Shown: piece after piece, positions 56,533 through 64,000 of the stretch | How the letters are laid out: every line of letters starts with the position of its first letter | Position numbering within the stretch: position 1 is the first letter of the stretch | Assembly: GCF_019669905.1 (NCBI RefSeq) | Contig: NZ_AP019777.1 | Coordinates: 1,860,001 to 1,924,000, forward strand | Source of the DNA: Methylomonas koyamae | GTDB lineage: Bacteria > Pseudomonadota > Gammaproteobacteria > Methylococcales > Methylomonadaceae | Direction of reading: 5' to 3' | Length of the DNA stretch: 64,000 bases | Position numbers and translations under genes: made by a program | Notes under the pieces: model-generated | What the model saw: only the letters and a program-made list of their open reading frames with translations | What the model was told of the DNA's origin: nothing | The model's database searches: none

Positions 56533-56897
56533 AACTGTTGCTGGATATGAACCTGTCGCCGGCGTGGTTGCCAGTGTTAGTCGGCGCCGGTTTTGAAGTG
56601 CTGCATTGGTCAGAAATAGGCGCCGCAAATGCCGCTGATCACGTGTTGTTTGAATGGGCTCGTGAGAATGGCGCCGTGGTTTTTACCCATGATCTGGACT
56701 TCGGGACTTTGTTGGCGCTGACGGGTGCTGAATCGCCCAGTGTTTTTCAAATTCGCACTCAAAACATCGCACCGCAAGCGTTGGGACCGCGGGCAATCGA
56801 GTTGTTGTGCCGTTTTCATACTGAACTCGAGAACGGCGCTCTGGTTGTTGCCGACGAGTTACGCGAACGGGTGCGCTTGCTGCCGCTGGACCGATAG
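56529..56897 (+). CDS. DUF5615 PIN-like toxin
   Basis: A 122-residue PIN-like protein: KLLLDMNLSPAWLPVL has the first acidic site, VVFTHDLDFGTLLALTG the later acidic pair, and SVFQIRTQN the following strand. This is the DUF5615/Mut7-C-like RNase partner of DUF433 antitoxins. GTG start overlaps the antitoxin stop; longer starts inside the antitoxin are less likely. Confidence 0.88.
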   Translation: MKLLLDMNLSPAWLPVLVGAGFEVLHWSEIGAANAADHVLFEWARENGAVVFTHDLDFGTLLALTGAESPSVFQIRTQNIAPQALGPRAIELLCRFHTELENGALVVADELRERVRLLPLDR

Positions 56898-56930
56898 TTA
56901 ATTTTTATTTTTGCTTTAGTTTTTAAGAAC

Positions 56931-58427
56931 ATGTCAGAACTCGAACACGACGAACAGGAACAAATTAGACAACGCCGGGAAAAACTGAATGCCATCCGCG
57001 AGGAAGGTATTGCGTTTCCGACCGATTTTCGACGTAACGTGGTGGCCGGTGAATTGCTCGCCGAATATGGCGATAAATCCGAAGAAGAATTACTGGCCGA
57101 ACCAGTCCGTGTCAAGATCGCCGGGCGGATGATGACGCGCCGGATCATGGGCAAGGCCAGTTTCTGCCATTTACAAGACATGTCCGGGCAGATTCAGGTT
57201 TACGTGGCCCGCGACAACTTACCGGAAGGCGTTTACAACGACCAGTTCAAGAAATGGGACATCGGCGACATCCTCGGCGCCGAAGGCGTGCTGTTCAAAA
57301 CCAAGGTTGGCGAGCTCAGCGTCAAGGTCGACGACATCCGGCTGTTAACCAAAGCCTTGCGGCCGTTGCCGGAAAAATTCCACGGCATCGCCGACCAGGA
57401 GATCAAATACCGCCAGCGTTATCTGGATTTGATCATGAGCGACGAGACGCGCAAGACCTTCGTAATGCGCTCGAAAATCGTCAATTACATTCGCGAGTTT
57501 CTGGTTCAACGCGACTTCTTGGAAGTCGAAACGCCGATGATGCAGGTCATTCCTGGCGGGGCGACGGCAAGGCCGTTCACGACCTTCCACAATGCGCTGG
57601 ACATGGAACTGTATCTGCGCATCGCGCCGGAGCTTTATTTGAAACGCTTGGTGGTCGGCGGTTTCGAGCGGGTGTTCGAAATCAACCGCAACTTCCGCAA
57701 CGAAGGCCTGTCGACCCGCCATAACCCCGAATTCACCATGATGGAGTTCTATCAAGCCTATGCCGAATACGGCGACTTGATGGACTTGACCGAAGCTTTG
57801 TTGCGCGGCATCGCCGAAGACATCGTCGGCAAAACCATCATCGAATACCAAGGCGAAACCTACGACTTCGGCAAACCATTCGAGCGCATGACGGTGCTGG
57901 AGTCGATTTTGCATTTCAATCCGGAATTGACGCTGGCCGATCTAAGCACTCGAGAAGCGGCGGTCAAGGTTGCCGAAAATCTGAAAATTCCGGTCAAGGA
58001 CAGCTACGGCTTGGGCAAGGTGCAGATCGAGATTTTTGAAAAAACCGTCGAGCACCGCTTGATGAACCCAACCTTCATCACCGCCTATCCGGTTGAAGTG
58101 TCGCCGCTGGCGCGTCGCAACGACAACGATCCGCATGTCACCGACCGTTTCGAATTTTTCGTCGGCGGCCGTGAAATCGCCAATGGTTTCACCGAGTTGA
58201 ACGATGCCGAAGATCAGGCAGAGCGCTTTAGAAAGCAAGTCGAGGACAAAGAAGCCGGCGACAACGAAGCCATGCATTACGACGCCGATTACATCACCGC
58301 GCTGGAGCACGGTATGCCGCCGACCGCCGGGGAGGGCATAGGCATCGACCGGCTGGTGATGCTGTTCACCAACTCGCCGAGCATACGCGACGTGCTGTTG
58401 TTCCCGCACATGCGGCCTAAAAATTGA
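56931..58427 (+). CDS. lysS: lysyl-tRNA synthetase, class II
   Basis: A 498-residue synthetase. The N-terminal OB domain covers residues 60-165 ([33 protein letters not shown]). Class II motif 1 is near [21 protein letters not shown], motif 2 [30 protein letters not shown], and motif 3 [30 protein letters not shown]. Normal length and order. Confidence 0.97.
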   Translation: MSELEHDEQEQIRQRREKLNAIREEGIAFPTDFRRNVVAGELLAEYGDKSEEELLAEPVRVKIAGRMMTRRIMGKASFCHLQDMSGQIQVYVARDNLPEGVYNDQFKKWDIGDILGAEGVLFKTKVGELSVKVDDIRLLTKALRPLPEKFHGIADQEIKYRQRYLDLIMSDETRKTFVMRSKIVNYIREFLVQRDFLEVETPMMQVIPGGATARPFTTFHNALDMELYLRIAPELYLKRLVVGGFERVFEINRNFRNEGLSTRHNPEFTMMEFYQAYAEYGDLMDLTEALLRGIAEDIVGKTIIEYQGETYDFGKPFERMTVLESILHFNPELTLADLSTREAAVKVAENLKIPVKDSYGLGKVQIEIFEKTVEHRLMNPTFITAYPVEVSPLARRNDNDPHVTDRFEFFVGGREIANGFTELNDAEDQAERFRKQVEDKEAGDNEAMHYDADYITALEHGMPPTAGEGIGIDRLVMLFTNSPSIRDVLLFPHMRPKN

Positions 58428-58532
58428 CGAAATAGTTGGCGTAATTCCGGCCACGGGCGTTCCGTTGCCGGGTTTGTGCCGCCACCAATCGCGAAACTGC
58501 ACGAATCTTAATCTTACGGGAAGTGACTGATC

Positions 58533-59021
58533 ATGGGTGTCGAAGCTAAACAATTCAAAGGTGCTCTGAAATTATGGGCCAGCGGGGTAACGGTGGTGAC
58601 CACCCAAAGCCGCGAAAATCAGCCCAAGGGTATGACCGCGACCGCTTTCAGCAGCGTTTCGCTGGATCCGCCGCAAATTCTGGTGTGCCTGAACCAGGCC
58701 ACCGATACCGGTGCCGCGTTGCTGGAGAGCCGGCACTTTGCAGTGAATATCCTGAGCGAAGCCCAAGAAGACGTTTCCAACCAGTTTGCCGGCAGCACCA
58801 CGCAGGAGCAGCGGTTCGCGGCCGTACCTTGGCAAGCCGGGGAAAACGGTGCGCCGCTGTTGAGCGACGCGCTGGCGGCTCTGGAATGCCGGGTGGTGCA
58901 GCAAATCCAGGCCGGGAGCCATTGGGTGGTTATCGGCGAAGTCGACCGCGTCGTTTGCCGCGATGGCGATCCATTGTTGTATTACCACTCCGCGTATCGG
59001 CGCGTGGCCGCGGCAGATTAA
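58533..59021 (+). CDS. flavin reductase-like FMN-binding protein
   Basis: A 162-residue member of the flavin reductase domain family. FKGALKLWASGVTVVTTQSRENQPKGMTATAFSSVSLDPPQILVCLNQATDTGAAL is the canonical FMN-binding start, and HWVVIGEVDRVVCRDGDPLLYYHSAYRRV the end. Such proteins supply reduced flavin to two-component monooxygenases; no partner lies nearby. CGGGAAGTGA precedes the ATG. Confidence 0.9.
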   Translation: MGVEAKQFKGALKLWASGVTVVTTQSRENQPKGMTATAFSSVSLDPPQILVCLNQATDTGAALLESRHFAVNILSEAQEDVSNQFAGSTTQEQRFAAVPWQAGENGAPLLSDALAALECRVVQQIQAGSHWVVIGEVDRVVCRDGDPLLYYHSAYRRVAAAD

Positions 59022-59223
59022 TTGGCGGGCGGTTTGCCGATTTGTCGTATTGTTGGGTTTACGACAAATTTACTAGAGTTTGTAAGGGAAAACGTTGAGC
59101 GCGGTTAGCGGGTCCCGTTAAATCGCCGCGAAAGCAGTGATATTTCCGATTTAATAACTGGCAGAAATTTTGCTTCCATGGAAATGGATTTCATCCATTT
59201 TCAGTAATACCACGGAGTGAACA

Positions 59224-59442
59224 ATGTCAGTAAAGGTTATTAAAGAATTTTCCGAAAAAGCCAAAGTCGATCAGGACTTGAAAGAAAAGCTCAAGGCCTG
59301 CTTGAAAATCAAAGAATTGATTTTGTTGGGTAAAGAGTACGGCTTCGATATAGACGAAGTCTCTTTGTATCCGCCGAACGAACCGCAATTCGTCGAGGAG
59401 CAATTGTCGGAGAGACTGGTTAAAGCCTTGCTCAGAGCTTGA
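59224..59442 (+). CDS. Nif11-domain small protein
   Basis: A 72-residue helical protein: MSVKVIKEFSEKAKVDQDLKEKLKACLKIKELILLGKEYGFDIDEVSLYPPN fits the Nif11 pattern (phase of SxxxLxxFxxKxxxDxxLxxKL...LxxLAKExGFDI). Nif11 domains occur in nitrogen-fixation regions and as leader peptides of some modified peptides. Here no GG-type cleavage site or Cys/Ser/Thr core follows and no maturation enzyme is near, so a RiPP precursor is unlikely. GGAGTGA precedes the ATG. Confidence 0.8.
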   Translation: MSVKVIKEFSEKAKVDQDLKEKLKACLKIKELILLGKEYGFDIDEVSLYPPNEPQFVEEQLSERLVKALLRA

Positions 59443-59561
59443 TCCACCCGCCGCCTCGCTCGTTCCAGGGTGAGGCGGCAGTCTGCCGGTTCCATGCACC
59501 GGTCCCCTATATTCTCTCCGAGACGGTAAACTATCCGGCTGTCTTCGAAGAGAACCAAAGC

Positions 59562-60380
59562 ATGTTCAACCTCAGCGATAAACCCCAATTGATGGGGATC
59601 CTCAATGTCACCCCCGATAGTTTTTCCGACGGCGGCAAGTTTTCCGGTCTGGCAGCAGCGGTGAGCCAAGCTGAGAGAATGATCGCCGAAGGTGCCGACA
59701 TCATTGACGTCGGCGGCGAATCGACCCGGCCCGGTTCCGATCCGGTCGCGGCGGAAGAACAAATTCGCCGGGTGGTCCCGGCAATTACCGCAATTCGCCA
59801 ACTCAATCCGACGGTACGAATCAGCATCGATACCATGTCCAGCCGGGTGGCCGCCGCCGCTCGCGATGCCGGTGCCGACATCGTCAACGACGTATCGGCC
59901 GGGCAGGCCGACAGCGATATGCTGGCTTTCGCCGCCCGTAGCGGCATGGCCATCGTTTTGATGCACATGCAAGGCGAGCCGAAAACCATGCAGGATCGCC
60001 CCTACTACGAGAACGTCGTCGAGGAGGTGGCGGCAGCGTTGCAGCAACGCATCGATGCGGCGTTGGATGCCGGAATTGCGCCGCAGAATATTGCCATCGA
60101 CCCCGGCATCGGTTTCGGTAAACGCAAGCAGGACAATTTGCAATTGTTGGCGCATCTGCAGCGCTTCGTCGGCATGGGCTATCCGGTGCTGCTGGGCGCC
60201 AGCCGCAAGCGCTTCATGGGCAATATCTGCAATGTAGAACAGCCCGCCGAGTTAGTCACCGCCACTGCGGTAACCACAGCTTTGGGCGTGATGGCCGGGG
60301 TGCGGATGTTTAGAGTGCACGACGTAACCGCCAATCGCCAGGCCATCGACGTGGCCTGGGCGATCAAAACGGCGCAGTGA
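59562..60380 (+). CDS. folP: dihydropteroate synthase
   Basis: A 272-residue folate enzyme. LMGILNVTPDSFSDGG and IIDVGGESTRPGSDPV are the two DHPS signatures; DIVNDVSAG, IAIDPGIGFGKRKQDN and LGASRKRFMG complete the pterin and phosphate sites. Start at the ATG after GAAGAGAACC; a longer upstream reading from 59439 is not family-like. Its stop overlaps the GTG of the next gene. Confidence 0.95.
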   Translation: MFNLSDKPQLMGILNVTPDSFSDGGKFSGLAAAVSQAERMIAEGADIIDVGGESTRPGSDPVAAEEQIRRVVPAITAIRQLNPTVRISIDTMSSRVAAAARDAGADIVNDVSAGQADSDMLAFAARSGMAIVLMHMQGEPKTMQDRPYYENVVEEVAAALQQRIDAALDAGIAPQNIAIDPGIGFGKRKQDNLQLLAHLQRFVGMGYPVLLGASRKRFMGNICNVEQPAELVTATAVTTALGVMAGVRMFRVHDVTANRQAIDVAWAIKTAQ

Positions 60381-61300
60381 GCGGCCTGCATCCCAGGCTC
60401 CAAGCGTTTCAAACGCGATTGCAGCGGTCGCCGCTGGCCCGGATCGACGACCCGCTTGTGTCCGAACGCGGTATCTGGCTTTGGCTGAAGCGCGACGATT
60501 TGTTGCACCCCGTCGTATCCGGCAATAAATGGCGCAAACTTAAATACATCCTGAACGATGCGTTGCATCGCGGCGCCGATACCGTGCTCAGTATGGGCGG
60601 GGCCTACTCCAACCATTTGCACGCATTAGCCTTCGTTGGCCGCGCCTTAGGGTTAAATACGGTGGGCTATATTCGCGGCGAGCGGCCGGCCGAGCTGAAC
60701 CCGACGCTGCTTGATTTGATCGCCTGGGGCATGGAGTTGCGCTTCGTATCGCGCCAAGACTACCGGCAGTTGCGCGGTTTTAAATCGTGCGACAGCTTGC
60801 CGGGTCTGAAATCGGGCCAATATTGGCTCGCGGAAGGCGGGGCAACGGCGTTGGCATTGCAGGGCGTCGCCGAATCGGCCGCCGAAATCGATGTCGCGTT
60901 CGATACCTTGGCGGTCGCCTGCGGCACCGGCACGACCTTGGCGGGTTTGATCGGCGCTGCGCCGGCAAGTACCCAATTGATCGGCGTCGCCGCGCTGAAA
61001 GGCGGCGGATTTCTTACCGAAGACATCGCGGCGTTGCTTAACCGCAGCGGCGGGGCGGACCGGGCCGTGTGGCGGGTGCTGACCGATTACCACTGCGGCG
61101 GCTTCGCCAAGACCACTCCGCAGTTGCTCGATTTCATCGCCGATTTTCAGCGCCGGCATATGATCGAGCTGGAGCCGGTCTACACCGGTAAATTACTGTA
61201 TGCGCTATACGACCTGATCCGGAGCGGCTATTTTCCGGCCGGGCATTGCATCGTCGCCGTGCACACCGGCGGTTTGCAAGGCAAGCGTAGCGAGGCTTAA
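60377..61300 (+). CDS. PLP-dependent enzyme, ACC deaminase/D-cysteine desulfhydrase family
   Basis: A 307-residue fold-type II PLP enzyme. WLWLKRDDLLHPVVSGNKWRKLKYIL contains the PLP-binding lysine (in NKWRK), SMGGAYSNHLHALAFVGRALG the phosphate-neighbour region, and ACGTGTTLAGLIG the glycine loop. It aligns by eye with D-cysteine desulfhydrase and 1-aminocyclopropane-1-carboxylate deaminase, which cannot be separated safely from sequence alone. GTG start overlaps the folP stop by four bases. Confidence 0.87.
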   Translation: MSGLHPRLQAFQTRLQRSPLARIDDPLVSERGIWLWLKRDDLLHPVVSGNKWRKLKYILNDALHRGADTVLSMGGAYSNHLHALAFVGRALGLNTVGYIRGERPAELNPTLLDLIAWGMELRFVSRQDYRQLRGFKSCDSLPGLKSGQYWLAEGGATALALQGVAESAAEIDVAFDTLAVACGTGTTLAGLIGAAPASTQLIGVAALKGGGFLTEDIAALLNRSGGADRAVWRVLTDYHCGGFAKTTPQLLDFIADFQRRHMIELEPVYTGKLLYALYDLIRSGYFPAGHCIVAVHTGGLQGKRSEA

Positions 61301-61384
61301 CCGTCGGAAAAACAAAGCGTATTGAGTCGCGAGGCAAAATGGCGATAATAACGGCTGCCGAAAATAATAACGATAGGTGGCACC

Positions 61385-62434
61385 GTGGCGACAGTAATCC
61401 TGACCAAATCCCAACCCGACACCGCCCGGCCGATGGCGGTGTCTTTCCGTTTTTTGCTGAGTTTGTACGCCATCGTGCCGTTGAGTCTGGCCTTGGTTTG
61501 GCTGGACAGCGCCGGATTCGACCATGCCTTGCGCGAAGCCTTGCCGACCAGCCCCAGCCATTTCCTGTTGTTTCAGGTCTTGTTCGGCACGCCGCATATC
61601 GTCGCCAGCAATTTATTGCTGGCCAGCCACTCCGACTATCTGGCGGCCTACAAAGGCAAGTTAATCGCGATGACCGGGTTTATCGTGCTGTTTTTCGGGG
61701 TCGGCAGTTTGTTTATTCCGTACCGGGTGTTATATCTGATCAGCGCCTGTTGGACCGTTTACCACGTGTTGAAACAACAGCACGGCGTCGCCAAAGCGGT
61801 GTGCCGTTTGCCGAATTGGGCGTTTCATCTGCAATTGTGGCTCAGCGTTAGCGCCGGCATCTTTACCTATATCGGCATCTTCATGCACAACAGTCTGGAG
61901 CCGGAACAGGCGGCGCAGGTGTTACAGATCGCAGTGCTGTTGACCGCGGCTTTGTGCATTTCCACCTTTGTCTGCCAACGCTATGTGCCGAACCGCTTGG
62001 GCTGGTATTTTTTGTGGGCCAATACGTTGTTGGTGGTCGCCAGTTGTTATGTCTACAGCCAACAGTATTATTTTTTGGCTATTTTGATGCCGCGCCTGGT
62101 GCACGATATTACTGCCTACAGTTTTTACGTGACCCACGACGTCAACCGCCACGGCAATCGCCCCGAAAACGCCTTGTTCCGCTTGGCGGCAAGTTGTCGG
62201 ATTCCGCCGGCGGTGGTGTTGCCGTTGTTATCGTTTCTGTTGACTTACCTGTTGCAGGCCTACGGCGACGATCTGGTGAATCTGCTACTGCAAACGCTGT
62301 TTGCCACCCAGGTTTACAAGGCCGTCACCTTGGGCCTGATCGGTTATCTGGCCTTGATGCATTACTACACCGAGGCTTTCGTCTGGACTGCCGGCTCGCC
62401 GTTGCGGCATTACATCCGGTTCAGCGGTGTCTGA
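61385..62434 (+). CDS. polytopic membrane protein with conserved-looking histidine clusters
   Basis: A 349-residue protein with about eight to nine hydrophobic segments. Histidines sit at membrane edges: FGTPHIVAS, TVYHVLKQQHG, PRLVHDITAYSFYVTHDVNRHG and ALMHYYTEAFVWTAGSPLRHYI. The pattern recalls di-iron membrane oxygenases/desaturases or the Brp/Blh carotenoid oxygenases, but the spacings do not match any family I can name with confidence. GTG start. It overlaps the methyltransferase gene by eight bases and may be co-expressed with it. Function unknown. Confidence 0.75.
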   Translation: MATVILTKSQPDTARPMAVSFRFLLSLYAIVPLSLALVWLDSAGFDHALREALPTSPSHFLLFQVLFGTPHIVASNLLLASHSDYLAAYKGKLIAMTGFIVLFFGVGSLFIPYRVLYLISACWTVYHVLKQQHGVAKAVCRLPNWAFHLQLWLSVSAGIFTYIGIFMHNSLEPEQAAQVLQIAVLLTAALCISTFVCQRYVPNRLGWYFLWANTLLVVASCYVYSQQYYFLAILMPRLVHDITAYSFYVTHDVNRHGNRPENALFRLAASCRIPPAVVLPLLSFLLTYLLQAYGDDLVNLLLQTLFATQVYKAVTLGLIGYLALMHYYTEAFVWTAGSPLRHYIRFSGV

Positions 62435-62975
62435 CACGCCTTCGAAACTCTTGCTTAACGGCGGCAGCATAGGCTATGCCGCCGGCAGTTGTTCTTTGGG
62501 CGCTGTCCTGGTCGCCGGCGGCGTAAACGGCGTTTGCGCCATTGCGCTGGGCGACGTTGCCGACAGCTTGGTCCACCAAGTGCGGTTGCGGTTTCGGGAC
62601 GCGGAAATCGGCCGCAGCGATGCCGATTGTGCGGATTGGCTGCAGCAAACCATCGCTTTTATCGAACAGCCGGCAACGGAATTGGCCTTGCCCTTGGCGC
62701 TAAGCGGTACGCCGTTTCAACGGCGGGTGTGGCAGGTGTTACGCGAAATTCCGTTGGCTGCGACGCTAAGTTATAGCGCTATCGCCGGCCGTATCGGCGC
62801 GGAACGGTCGGCACGCGCGGTGGCTGCGGCTTGTGCGGCCAATACGCTGGCGTTGGCGGTGCCTTGCCACCGGGCGGTTCGCAGCGACGGCAAACTGGCC
62901 GGATACCGCTGGGGGCTCGAGCGCAAAGCCGAATTGCTGAAACGCGAACGCGAGGCCTTGGCCGCCGGCCAATAA
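62427..62975 (+). CDS. ogt: methylated-DNA-[protein]-cysteine S-methyltransferase
   Basis: A 182-residue DNA repair methyltransferase. GTPFQRRVWQVLREIPLAATLSYSAIAGRIG is the helix-turn-helix region and ALAVPCHRAVRSDGKLAGYRWGLERKAELLKRE has the active-site PCHR. The N-terminal part is the usual small RNase H-like domain. GTG start inside the previous gene. It repairs O6-methylguanine; the protein is complete. Confidence 0.93.
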   Translation: MSDTPSKLLLNGGSIGYAAGSCSLGAVLVAGGVNGVCAIALGDVADSLVHQVRLRFRDAEIGRSDADCADWLQQTIAFIEQPATELALPLALSGTPFQRRVWQVLREIPLAATLSYSAIAGRIGAERSARAVAAACAANTLALAVPCHRAVRSDGKLAGYRWGLERKAELLKREREALAAGQ

Positions 62976-63043
62976 GCGCGGCTCAGACGCCGATGTCTTC
63001 GTTCCAGAGTTTCGAGGCGGGCGGCGATGAAATTGCGCATTAA

Positions 63044-64000
63044 CAGGCTGGTGAAAAACTCCCAAAGCTGCAGTCATCAAGGCGCATAGCCTCAGCAAAC
63101 AAGTAAAATAGCGCATCTAAATTGGAGAAGCCCCCCATGCGCGGACACGATGCCATTCAAAATAGCTGGTTCAGCTACGTTAGCCTGGAAGACCGTATTC
63201 CCAAACAGCATCCGTTGCGTCGTTTACGGCTACTCGTCGATGGCGTATTGGCCTCTATGGATGCGGTCTTTGCCGAATGCTACTCCCATACTGGCCGCCC
63301 GTCGATTGCGCCCGAAAAACTGCTGCGCGCCTTGCTATTGCAAGTGCTGTACACCGTTCGTAGCGAACGCCAGTTGATGGAACAGCTGGACTACAACCTG
63401 CTGTTTCGCTGGTTTGTCGGTTTGGGTATCGACGATGCTGTCTGGGAACGCAGCGTGTTCAGCGCCAACCGCGAGCGCCTGCTGTCCGAAGCACTGAGTC
63501 GCGAGTTTTTTGAGCGGGTCTTGGCCATTGCCGAATGGCAAAACCTGGTGTCCGACGAACACTTCAGTGTCGACGGCAGCCTGATCGAAGCCTGGGCCTC
63601 GCACAAAAGCTTCGTGAAGAAAGACGGCAGCGGTCCTGATAAACCCGCCGGCCGCAATCCCGAGGTCGACTTCAGCGGCGAAAAGCGCAGCAATGCCACG
63701 CATCAGAGCACGACAGACCCCGAAGCGCGGCTTTACAAGAAAGGCGAATACACCGAGGCCAAACTGCGTTACATCACCCATGCCCTATCCGAGAATCGTA
63801 ACGGCCTGATTGTCGATGTCGAAACCACCCAAGCCACCGGCACCGCTGAAATCGAAGCCGCGCAAACAATGATCAAACGCCGTGTTCCCAAAGGCGGCAG
63901 CGTCGGTGCCGACAAAGGCTATGACCAACCGGCGTTCGTCAACAAACTCAAGACGCAAGACATCAAAGCCCATGTTGCTCGCAAAAAGACCGGCAGTGCC
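63044..64000 (+). mobile_element. second copy of the IS5-like element, cut by the window end
   Basis: It begins with the same CAGGCTGGTGAAAAAC end as the element at 8153 and is preceded by TTAA, a YTAR target. The 957 visible bases match the first copy wherever compared. The right end and target duplication lie beyond the window. Both copies point in the same direction, 54.9 kb apart. Confidence 0.93.
63137..64000 (+). CDS. IS5-family transposase, partial (3' end outside window)
   Basis: The first 288 codons of the same transposase as at 8246-9343, with identical N-terminus and first DDE motifs (HFSVDGSLIEAW, VGADKGYD). There is no stop within the window; the gene is cut by the end of the sequence, not by a mutation. 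Confidence 0.92.
   Translation, partial: MRGHDAIQNSWFSYVSLEDRIPKQHPLRRLRLLVDGVLASMDAVFAECYSHTGRPSIAPEKLLRALLLQVLYTVRSERQLMEQLDYNLLFRWFVGLGIDDAVWERSVFSANRERLLSEALSREFFERVLAIAEWQNLVSDEHFSVDGSLIEAWASHKSFVKKDGSGPDKPAGRNPEVDFSGEKRSNATHQSTTDPEARLYKKGEYTEAKLRYITHALSENRNGLIVDVETTQATGTAEIEAAQTMIKRRVPKGGSVGADKGYDQPAFVNKLKTQDIKAHVARKKTGSA

Overview
The window is a stretch of gammaproteobacterial chromosome. The translation/RNA operon rimP-nusA-infB-rbfA-truB-rpsO-pnp, a SUF operon with an Rrf2-type regulator, an exosortase-A-type polysaccharide ligase, NhaR, Lgt, PrfB and LysS all read as gammaproteobacterial. The overall flavour resembles Methylococcales/Methylomonas-like genomes, but no methane-oxidation gene is present, so genus is inference only.

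Region 1 (1-10383) is most of an integrated filamentous phage (inovirus). It carries four small leading genes, a 430-bp non-coding region rich in inverted repeats, a probable ssDNA-binding protein, a signal-peptide-bearing major coat protein followed by a hairpin terminator, a second coat-like protein, a pIII-like adsorption protein with a microprotein gene nested in its signal-peptide region, a pVI-like protein, a Zot/pI assembly ATPase, a Rep_trans-type initiator and a tyrosine integrase. The integrase is split by an IS5-like element (8153-9507, CTAG target duplication). Joining the flanks restores a 340-codon integrase exactly in frame. A second copy of the IS starts at 63044 and runs off the window.

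Region 2 (10496-13368) holds convergent dhaL and dhaK, a HAD-IIA phosphatase and two identical tRNA-Phe genes with a strong promoter. Region 3 (13516-25278) is the nusA/infB/pnp operon followed by a family-5-like uracil-DNA glycosylase, uvrC and pgsA. Region 4 (25346-33931) is a surface polysaccharide locus: TetR regulator, UDP-sugar dehydrogenase and epimerase on +, then an AT-rich minus-strand group of sulfatase-superfamily membrane protein, O-antigen-ligase-like protein, glycosyltransferase and polysaccharide deacetylase.

Region 5 (34097-45454) is the suf Fe-S assembly locus. It is broken twice by accessory genes. Between sufB and sufC lie a hicA with a single nonsense codon, an intact hicB, a putAbiC-like membrane protein flanked by two inverted copies of a multi-hairpin element, and a DUF4160/DUF2442 pair. 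Between sufD and sufS lie a Uma2-type gene and a NYN-domain protein. The stems of the two multi-hairpin copies covary while the loops are conserved; this is the most striking unexplained structure here.

Region 6 (45480-53176, minus) is ppc followed by an ABC/HlyD/TolC export operon whose ABC ATPase has lost its Walker A lysine and catalytic glutamate. Region 7 (53285-62975) holds nhaR, lgt, prfB (without the programmed frameshift), a DUF433/DUF5615 toxin-antitoxin pair, lysS, a flavin reductase, a Nif11-like peptide, folP, a PLP enzyme, a histidine-rich membrane protein and a methylguanine methyltransferase.
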